A stretch of DNA of 64,000 bases from assembly GCA_030765055.1 (NCBI GenBank), contig CM060947.1, positions 52,901,111 to 52,965,110 on the forward strand, read 5' to 3'. The notes below the pieces were generated by a model. That model was not told the DNA's origin and did not search any database. It saw nothing but the letters and a program-made list of their open reading frames with translations. A program made the translations under genes and the position numbers. Below are positions 55,530-64,000 of this stretch, one piece after another. This stretch comes from Mantis religiosa (Eukaryota > Arthropoda > Insecta > Mantodea > Mantidae). Numbering within the stretch: position 1 is the stretch's first letter; each line of letters begins with the position of its first letter.

Positions 55530-57035
55530 CGGCGCCTCCGTGGGTCTTTCCATAGGGCAAGACCTAGAGACTAACAAAGGGACCCTCCCCATCTGTTCCG
55601 AAAACACAAGACGGGATGGAAGGGGATACGCCGCTTACGCGCGCCAACCCCGAAGGGCAAGGCTACCGATTTACCTCGGTAGGGCCGTCGGGTGTTCTAG
55701 AACACCTTCTACTAATCTCTGTTTCATATAACATTGCCCCGCAGACATGTGTCACTCCGCGTGCAACTAGCTTCCCCCTCATCCTAATTGGCTAATGTTT
55801 TCGCGCCATAGGCCATAGGCGGTGCCTTCCCGTCACATTGAAACCTGCAGTAAACGTCATAATAATTGCCACGAAGACAGAAATAAGAATATGAAGGCAT
55901 GCAAAAATAATGAAGTTTATAATGAAACTGAGCAAGTTGTAACTGAATGAATGAGCAGTGAAACTGGAACATTTTTATAATGAAATACCTTCGGCCTTTT
56001 TTACTGGGATTTTTGAAAACCAGCACACATATCTTGCAAAACTGCTTGTCTTTCTGTCTTAAAAGTCGTGTCACGCCATTCATGTCGTATGTCCTTCATT
56101 CACCCAAGTCTCGTCAAGGTAGTATATTTTGCGATTTGGACAATTTGATTGTCCTTAAATAACGTCTTCGCCACACAGCAATATCGCCCCTGGAGTGGTA
56201 AGTTTTCCTGTTGTCTCAGTTTCATATCGCGATGTTCCTACGCATCTAACACACCTGTAAGTTCAGAGCACAGCTGTTCGACTTCTCTCACTGACAAAGA
56301 CGGATTCTTCTCTGTGAGTGCATTAAGTACATGCAGCACAATTCTTTTTTCGCCGCTTTTTAAAGGTTATCCCTTGCGATGCTTCAGCGAAAAACTGGTG
56401 GTAGACTCTGCCATTATACATATAATAAGTACATGCGCAATAAACGATCAATAAAATAATTTAGCTCTCGCACTCGGCACAACACACCTTCGAATGGCGA
56501 TATATGACTAATCCAGTTTAAAACAACGTGAGTGATAAAAGTCGTATAAACTAATGTCATCACTACCGCTAAATTACTTGCTATCGTGCCATGCGCTTGA
56601 GAGTAAAGGAACCTCGTCTTTACTTCGTTTAGGAATCAACATGCATTTCAGATAAATAAACTCTGTTGCGTTATATATTTCATTGAAACAGTTACGAAAA
56701 TATGCCAATTCTCTTCCAACATATAAAGATATATCACTATGTTAAATAAGGAACTAATTTTTACTGCACAACGGTCTGCACCACAACAGCAGCCAATGAG
56801 ATGTGATAAGGTCACATGACCGTTATGAGATACGGGGCAAGCTTACGTGAAACAAGGATTAGCTATGCAGGCTAGTACACGGGAATATATGGCTTCCCTC
56901 AACCCCGTCCGGAGACGTACGCGATCTCCCACTTGTATCGGGAACCACTGCCCTCTCGAGTCCAACCCAAACTGAGCAACTCCCCTACGGGAGGGGCTCG
57001 GCAGTTTGGCCCGGGTTTCCTCTAGTAAACTCCGT
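55530..57035 (+). repeat. GC-rich dispersed repeat, copy 5, split by a TIR element
   Basis: The left part (about 55530-55714) holds 'cgggatggaaggggatacgc' and 'acctcggtagggccgtcggg'. The right part (56860-57035) holds 'gctatgcaggctagtacacg', 'ctcgagtccaaccca' and 'tttcctctagtaa'. Removing 55715-56859 plus one TA restores the order seen in copies 1, 3 and 4. This copy lacks the C run and the 3' end. Confidence 0.75.
55715..56859 (-). mobile_element. Tc1/mariner-superfamily element with TA TSD
   Basis: TIRs ATCTCTGTTTCATATAAC (55715) and the complement of ATCCTTGTTTCACGTAAG (ending 56859), both followed inward by TTGCCCCG. The TSD is TA (55713-55714 and 56860-56861). The minus strand carries the start of a transposase ('KNPSLSVREVEQLCSELTGV' near 56250-56320) and 'YLDETWVNEGHT' (about 56085-56120) with the first catalytic Asp. 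The rest of the catalytic domain is not recognisable, so it is a deleted, non-autonomous copy. Confidence 0.8.
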
Positions 57036-58490
57036 ATTAGATAAAAAATAAATATAATAGCAACAGTTATAAACAAGAATTTATACAGAGCTATATAAAT
57101 TATGATTATGAGAGTGAGAGAGAATACCTGCCCTGAAAACAATTCCAAGATACTCGCATTCACTGTGATTTTGATAATAAAGTAATCGTCCCGGTTTCCA
57201 GATGTCTAAGTCGATGTGATTGTTATCTATGAGGAATACTTAGAGATAAAATGTAATGCAATATATCCTTAGACATTCAAAGAAGAAAATATCTTTATAC
57301 CAATATTTCTGCTACACTAGTGTTCAACAGTGTGCAACTGACACGACATAATTTCACACATCTGTAGGTGAGTGTAACTTATTCTGATTGTGTCACATCA
57401 TTAGCTTCATCTAGTGAGAAAGCTGCGGGACGGTGCGCCGCTACTGTACGGCCCGATTCGTGTATACTGCTGTGAGAGCTGCGGGCCGCCAGTCATGTCA
57501 TTCAAGAGAAACTCGTTAATTAAATTCGATTGAAAATTTATAAAAACTTGTAAAATATAGTGCATAAACACTAGGATTATTACGTTGGTTTTGGTACAGC
57601 TATATACGATTAATTCAGGTTAAAAGGACTTCATAGACTATTCATAGATGGTTCAAGCTATATTTTATTAGTCGTATAACTAATAGACATATCAAATATT
57701 GGTATTTTAATGAAAATTATTAAAATATTTTGCAGGAAATGAAATTTAATGAATTATTTTAATTGGGGGAGGGGAGATTTTGTTGAAAATTTTTGTATCA
57801 CATTTTGGCATTCATTTGAATTTTAGTTTTCGTATGCACACATACGGCTTTTATATTTTTGGATTCAAAATTTGTATTCAAGCTGAAATATATTTAAAGA
57901 ACTGTGTTTGGAATACTTCTGCTTCCTATTACAATTAACTAGTAGAGTACGTAAAAATCTACGTACGTATTAAGAACAGAGATTTTACCTCCCCTCATTG
58001 CTGGTAATCCGCCACTGCACTCTGCTGGACTGCAGCCAGAGTTGGTATGCGGCAAGTAAAGAGATGGTAGGGATAGAAAAAAATAAAAAAAAAGGCTTCT
58101 AAATCGATTAATCATTGCAGTTACGACAGGTTCGATATTTCACCCCCAGGTCCTAGTGGTGGTGGTGGGCTTTTGGAGTGTCAGTGGCAGTTTCTTGGTG
58201 GGTAGCGACATCATCATGATGCTAATAGCAACAAAACTAAGTCAAGGCCACCTGGGAACGTCGCCCACCATCATACTTTGATGCACACATTCAGTGCAAG
58301 CGCTATGACAGAGTGGCGTGAATACCTAACTACTTTTGGCAGTGGTCTGGATCGAGAGGATTTAAGTTGGTAGTAAAATGTGTAGCTCCGCCTACTATAG
58401 CCACCCCCTTACTACGTCCCCTCTAACTTTACTCTAGACATTTGATATGGTAAGTTACTTGTGTCATCCCAAAAGATAGCAGGAGAGTAA
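57036..58490. other. No recognisable gene
   Basis: AT-rich; nothing supported. Confidence 0.5.
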
Positions 58491-58494
58491 ACAT

Positions 58495-58740
58495 GAAATG
58501 TGTAGTGTTTAACGCCCGCTTTTACTACATACGGCACCGCAGGCGATGACACTGATGATACACGAGTTGAAGATGGAGCACCGGTGGAATGAGATGGCCG
58601 AGGAAACCGGAGATCCCGGAGAAAACCCACCCAGCGTCGTGTTGTCCACCACAAATCTCACACTACGAACGCCTGTGATCGAACCCGGGCCGCCTTGGTG
58701 AGAGCCAAGCGGTCTAACCACTGAGCCACGGCGTGGCTTT
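58495..58740 (-). repeat. SINE family B, full length
   Basis: Complement: tRNA-Glu-like head with B box (complement of 'gatcgaacccggg') and A box (complement of 'ctaaccactgagccacgg'). Body 'ccaccacaaatctcacact' and tail 'acgcccgcttttactacata' follow. Confidence 0.92.
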
Positions 58741-59074
58741 GGCGGAGAGTAACATGTTCATTGATTGTGAACTGGTATGTTCTTAGCAGTTGAGTATCAT
58801 TAAATTAATGCTGATGAGGAGAATAATAATGAATAGCGTGCAACAATATTTATTGAAAAAATATCTGCATGGCTGAAGTCGAAGTTCAGGAAGCCTCGCG
58901 TTGTGGCGATCATTTTGCAACCAAATTTTTGTCGCAAAATGGGAATGATGGAAGATGCTGATGATTAATTTGTCACCTTTGGTGACATTATAGCAGAAAT
59001 CTTGTAGATGCCTCGCAACTCTGGAACAATGTGACTTACCTCTGGGCGCAGTCTCGGAGCAAAGGAATTTGATG

Positions 59075-59205
59075 CTGCAATTGTTGGAGAATAAACAAAA
59101 ATTCTCTTCTTTTAAATATTGTGGGGTTTATTTCACAAAACAGGTAGTAAATTTTGCTATAATTTTAAATACTGTAGATGCTGTCCTTTCACAAATAATG
59201 GTTGT
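59075..59205 (+). repeat. Dispersed coding-like repeat, copy 2
   Basis: Open frame 'LENKQKFSSFKYCGVYFTKQ' and 'ILNTVDAVLSQ', matching the minus-strand segment at 46800-46925. The parent element is unknown. Confidence 0.5.
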
Positions 59206-59254
59206 TGCATTGATGAACTTCATATCTCTTATTACGCTCGCAAAGGTTAAAGGC

Positions 59255-59708
59255 ATATTGTGACTTTGTGGGTTCGTAGAATTAAAAGTCCGAGTTGCAG
59301 ATATTCCAAATGTTCTTTATTTCCGTAGAAATACACTCTTCAATTCTCACGTAACTACATTACGTCACATACACGATCACAATCTACCAAGTTCGATGAC
59401 CACAACAAACAGCGTTCTGATTACATCTCTTTACAACTGGTTACTGCTTTATAACTCTCTGTTTACAACTGACTCTTGGCAAGTCGTAGCTTCCTTTAAT
59501 ACCTCATTGATAATTCCAGACTGTTCTGTAACAATCAAGAAATCGAATGTTCTATCACCAGACGAAACCCGAACCTTCCAGAAGCGTAACTTTATCTGTG
59601 ACGGTCAGCCTTTTATCTTACGTTTTCTTTATCTTCAGGCCCTTTGTGTACACAAGCCGCGCTTATCTCTCTGGACCGAACCTTTCTTGCGCGTCGCCGC
59701 GACAATAT
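59255..59708 (-). mobile_element. Solo LTR 2 with 4-bp TSD ATAT
   Basis: LTR 59259-59704 (446 bp), TGTGACTTTGTGGG...GCCGCGACA, flanked by ATAT at 59255-59258 and 59705-59708. It has the same ends as the LTR at 61640. The frame 59396-59710 inside it is not a gene. Confidence 0.88.
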
Positions 59709-60499
59709 GAACCTGGCTAATGCTCAAGCGGAGCGCTGTTGCCAAGTGTGGTACGTGCACCTGCAGAGATTCAGTGTACGTTTTACACGCCAGCAAATGT
59801 TTCGGCTATTCCTCCCGTAATTAAACATAACACTAAATATTCCTAAAATATTAAGATCTTACTTTGATACATATCATAGTAGTAGAACAGCAAGCACAGT
59901 TTCCAATTCAGTAACTTCCGACTTCTTGAATCGTTCCCGGAGATTGAAACACAGGCATGCTTCCCTTTTATAAGGATGAAGCTGCTTCACTACAAATTCC
60001 TGACACCATGTTCACACTACCTACCCCACTAGGTTATAGAGTTAATTGCTGGGATTTTGAAAAATCTACAGTTGCCTCTTTTCCTGGCTTGGAAAGCTTT
60101 CGTAAAAACTTGTTCATATTAAATATACCTTTTTCTGCCTTGAGAAGGAATCACTTCACGTTTGTTGATCCAAATATCACTTGTCCCAGCTTTGAGGGAC
60201 ATGTTCAAGCACTCGGATCACAAACACTGGTAAAAAGATTTGTAAAATAATAATTTAATGTAATATTAACAATATTTCAGCTCGAGTTCAAGACACGACT
60301 TAGCGATGCCAATCACTTTAACAAAACGGCACCTCTACTCTGAAAACGAACTGAAAATTAACTCTGTTTCAAACTATATATGTATTATTTTATCTTCACT
60401 GGAATCCTGCGCGGTAGGGATGAGTAGCAACTGTGGTGGGGATAGTGCACCTATCGCCACAATGCGTCACACGCGTAAGATTACGAGAGGGGAGGGCGG

Positions 60500-61320
60500 T
60501 GCATAAGGTGTCTAAAAACAAATTTCATTCTCGAAGCCAGTTTTGCCGCTCTTATAAACTAAGTTGTAATTCGTACTATGGTAGTGCTCTCCACATTTTT
60601 GTTGGATCTTGAATAGTACATAGGCATTTGGAACAAAACCCTGTTCTCCTCCAGCAGGCATGATAAGCAACTGTCGGCCTTTCAATATCGCTGCAGAGTC
60701 CCTGTAACGTATTTCACTCCAGGCATATGGTCTAGTATGTCCTGTATTTATATAAGTTTCATCCATATAAACTATATAAACTTCACTTCGATATCTCCAA
60801 ATATTTCGTAAATACTTAAGCCTTTTTGCACGTATGGTGCGATGTTCGATTAAAATTTATCTGTCACGCTTAGTGTTTTTTGTTTCAAATAATCCTAGCT
60901 TCAAAAGAACCCTTCTTAATGTTTAGACACTGCCTTGGAAGTCAGTAGAATTTTTAGCTTCATAAGCACTTTCTTCAAAGTTGGTCTTTGTTTTTCTCTG
61001 CTTTAAAAATTATCCATAGTTCGCCTAACTACTTCTGAATTAAAACATCCAAATTAGATTTTGTGCATGTTCTTAATCTTTGTTTACTGGGCATGGAGAA
61101 GGACGTTGTTGCACTAGCACGAATGGCTTTTCTTTCCTTAATAACTCTCCTAAACTGCTTTCAGACACAATTGTTGCCTCAGATACCCTTCCCCAGATTT
61201 TTATAGCTGACCCAGACCATTGTTCCTTTTTAATAAATCTATGGATATTAGTTATTACTTCTCGTGTTTTTAAATGTAGCACTTTATTTACTAATGTGGT
61301 GCTAGGAGGCGTCATTTATA
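60500..61320 (-). pseudogene. Tc1-like DDE transposase fragment
   Basis: The N-terminal part 'LKTREVITNIHRFIKKEQW' and 'RVSEATIVSESSLGELLRKE' (61073-61315) has helix-turn-helix-like sequence. The catalytic part 'MDETYINTGHTRPYAWSE', then 'GRQLLIMPAGGEQGFVPNA' (60512-60766), carries the first Asp. The region between them is broken and the C-terminus is missing. It belongs to the same broad family as 35150-35640 and 55715-56859. Confidence 0.7.
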
Positions 61321-61635
61321 AATGCCCTCCTGGAACCAGGAGACAAGCTCATTTTGAAACAAGCTGTAGTGTTACCGAGTAGCTCTACACGTGTTCACTT
61401 GCTCGCAACTGGTATGCAACTGCTCTGTTTTCATAGTAGGTGCATTATTTACTTATACTTGAGATAAATGTTATGAGGAAAGAATGGTGTTGTTTTTCAG
61501 GCTTATCTGTGTTGAATGAATTTATGTTGGGTGTAAGCATAACCACGTGAAGATGAGAACTGCATCGCTCGTGTTCTAAGTATCATAGGGACGGGATTTT
61601 TATACGGTCATAATCAGAAAATAAAATTCTTTATT

Positions 61636-62143
61636 ATAGTGTGACTTTGTGGGTTCGTAGAATTAAAAGGCCAAGTTGCAGAACTTAAAAATTTCCTTTA
61701 TTTTCGTAGAAATACTCGTATAGATTACAGCAGCATTACGTTACATACACCATCAGTCTACCAAGGTCGATCACAATAACAAACAGTGACAGCAGATTAC
61801 ATACTTAACTCTCGTTACAACAACACAGCTGGCTGTCTCTCATTTCACAACACTGTTTCACAACTGACTCTCGTTTTACACACAACTCCCTCTTGGCCAA
61901 TCGTCGCCTCTTTAAATACTTCACAGGTAATTTATAGATGATTCGCAAATAAACCAGAACACGAACAATCTCAAATCAGTCCAAAAGTAACTAGAAATTT
62001 CCATTTATCTCAGTTTGTTTGTTTCGGCAGACTCTTATCTGCCTATTATCTTTGTCCGCGGGCTCTTGGTTTTCACACTGCCCTCCTATCAGTTTCTTTT
62101 GTAAACAAGCCACGTGATCATAGATACGGGTTCGCGACAATAG
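61636..62143 (-). mobile_element. Solo LTR 3 with 4-bp TSD ATAG
   Basis: LTR 61640-62139 (500 bp), TGTGACTTTGTGGG...TTCGCGACA, with ATAG at 61636-61639 and 62140-62143. It is closest to solo LTR 2. The minus-strand AATAAA lies in 'cctttattttcg'. There is no internal region. Confidence 0.9.
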
Positions 62144-62458
62144 CAAGATTGGCATCAGCAATTTTCAAATATTTATCCTTAACATTTAACCATAACCACG
62201 TGAAAGATAAAACGTGCATTGCTCGTGTTCTAATTACACTAGGGAACACGTTTTTTGTACCCGAAACAAAATAGGCTAATTCTTATGCAAAATGACTCGC
62301 TGATTCCAAAAATACCTCTGAAAATGCTGTATCACGTAACGTTTTTGAGATATTCTTATTCTTTTATATAAAATTACAGAAATGAGGTATGATACCAACT
62401 CATATTGACTTAATTTAAAATAATAGCCATTGACTCTTCTAAATACAGCTTAAAGGCA

Positions 62459-63345
62459 GTGTTGCTTCATAATGGCAATTTAGTACCTTCAATACCTTTA
62501 TTTCATGCCATAGGAATGAAGGAGACATACGATTTCATGTCCATAATTTTAGATGCTATTAGTTATCAAAACCATGGCTGGGAAATTTGTAGTGACCTCA
62601 AGGTAGTTGCATTGCTAACGGGACTGCAGGGAGGTTTCACAAAATATTGTTCTTTTTTGTGCTTATGGGACAGTAGGGCAACTGAGAAGCATTTTATAGT
62701 GAAAGAATGGGGGAAAAGGGAAGATATACCCCTGGAGCAAGCAATGTTAAGTATGTGCCTCTAGTAGATCCAAACAAAGTTCTTCTCCCCCCACTTCACA
62801 TAAAGCTCGGGTTAATGAAGAATTTTGTTAAAGGTTTGGACAAAAGTGGAAGTGCATTTGAGTATTTAAGAACTATCGTTGCCAAAATAAGTGAATCTAA
62901 GTTGAAGGAAGGTATATTTGTCGGTCCTCAAATAAGACTACTTCTTAAAGACAGTATTTTTTAATCAAAGCTTAAACGTGTTGAACTGGCAGCATGAAAA
63001 TCATTTAAATCAGCGGTGGAAGGCTTCCTGGGCAATAACAAAGAAGAAAATGATGAAACTCTAGTCTCAGAACTATTAAGGAGCTACAAAGAAATGGGTT
63101 GCCGTATGTCACTTAAAATACACTTTTTGCACTCTCACCTTGATAGTTTCCCTACAAACCTAGGAGCTGTAGTAAGTGATGAGCAAGGTGAGCGTTTTCA
63201 CCAGGACATTTCTGAGATGGAAAGACGTTACCAGGGTATCGCTCGGATTCAGCCATGTTCGGAGACTTGTTGGTTCCTCAAACGGGAGAGTCAATACAAA
63301 AAAAAAAAAAAAAAAAAAAAAAATCAACAGTGAAACACTTCTGAG
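62459..63345 (+). pseudogene. Repetitive arthropod ORF of unknown function, copy 2
   Basis: Middle and C-terminal parts of the same protein family as 1829-3110: 'LLHNGNLVPSIPLFHAIGMK' in part, 'DLKVVALLTGLQGGFTKYCS' (62459-62764), 'LLPPLHIKLGLMKNFVKGLD' (62707-62964), 'MGCRMSLKIHFLHSHLDSF' and 'SDEQGERFHQDISEMERRYQG' in part (63016-63333). At least two frameshifts. An A run (63299-63323) interrupts the C-terminus. Together with copy 1 nearly the whole protein is represented. Confidence 0.65.
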
Positions 63346-64000
63346 ATAATTCATGTATTGCTTTTCATCATTATCTTGTGTTTATTTATTTTAATAATAA
63401 TTAATAATAATTATTATTTTCAATGTTATTTGGCAATAAAATACCTATTATTTTCAGTTAATCAAATATGAGTTATCACATCACATTTCTGTAAGTTTTC
63501 ATAGAAAATTATGAATACTTAAAAACGTTACGTAATACAGCATTTTGAGGTGCATTTCTGGAATCAGCAGAGCAGTTTACATAAGAATTTGCCTATTTTG
63601 TTTCGGGTATATAAAATTAATTTCTTTTTTGTTCCCCAGTGTTATCGCTGAGACAGGAATTTTGTACGGTCATGATCAGAAAATAAAATTCTTTCTTTTT
63701 ATAAGATTGGTATGTGTCATTTTTCCAACATTTATCCGAGCGTAGTTAATTAATATAATGTTCTTAGTTCAGGCGCGCGAGATGCGTGTACCACATTCGG
63801 CAGCGCTGTTAGGCGGGGCAAGCATAGGATTGGCTGGAGTCTGCAGTACCGCCCGCCTCCACATACCTTTATCTTTTACGAAGATTATAGTGCAACACAA
63901 ATGCATTCACAACTACACGTTTTCTGCACAACCGCAGAGCGACACAAAAACACGTCTCACTCACAAGACCGTCATTTGCTGATCATTCTGTGTTCTCTGC
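63346..64000. other. No recognisable gene
   Basis: AT-rich. The words 'acggtcatgatcagaaaata' and 'aaattctttcttt' near 63670 repeat a segment at 61600-61632, probably the edge of an unknown repeat. Confidence 0.4.

Overview
The window looks like a stretch of a large, repeat-rich arthropod genome, most likely an insect. The evidence is AT-rich DNA, several tRNA-headed SINE families with clear target-site duplications (TSDs), many decayed mariner/Tc1-type transposons, and spliced genes with canonical GT-AG introns inside the main element. I see no host protein-coding gene and no free-standing RNA gene. The species cannot be named from this sequence.

The centre (about 4.46-22.2 kb) holds one nested structure. 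An old mariner copy (4457-22204, transposase on the minus strand, already frameshifted) is split by a complete Polinton/Maverick element, the adintovirus-like class of virus-like DNA transposon, at 5081-21489 (16,409 bp). The Polinton begins AGTAGTATAG and ends CTATACTACT. It has about 0.82-kb terminal inverted repeats (TIRs) that are almost identical, and it is flanked on both sides by the 6-bp duplication GTCGCC.

Its genes run as follows. On the plus strand: a small spliced gene (6990-7413) and a three-exon protein-primed DNA polymerase B (7413-11627). On the minus strand, a tight block: a fibre-like protein (14244-15389), a conserved Polinton protein (13467-14225) and a chromodomain integrase (12553-13470), led by the packaging ATPase (15410-16189). 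A divergent promoter then drives a plus-strand virion block: a phospholipase A2/pX-like protein (16252-16890), an adenain-type protease (about 16851-17243), a penton-type minor capsid protein (17215-17922) and a major capsid protein (18040-19248). Two small minus-strand genes (19274-19762 and a three-exon gene 19752-20417) close the element. The replication, integration, packaging, capsid and maturation genes are all open, so this copy looks young and virus-like.

The most interesting detail is at the PLA2/protease junction. The protease frame has no ATG before its conserved N-terminus. It lies in the -1 frame of the PLA2 gene, and the PLA2 gene carries a correctly phased A AAA AAC slippery heptamer (16845-16851) just before its stop, followed by an 8-bp stem. 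This suggests a retrovirus-like -1 ribosomal frameshift that would make a PLA2-pX-protease fusion.

The flanks (1-4.4 kb and 22.2-64 kb) are a graveyard of mobile DNA. They hold SINE families A, B and C, at least five other mariner copies, three fragments of a Tc1-like DDE family, three solo LTRs with 4-bp TSDs, a GC-rich dispersed repeat in several copies, two copies of an uncharacterised repetitive ORF, a 46-bp perfect palindrome and a roughly 470-bp (AAT)n array. Long stretches between these show nothing I can recognise.
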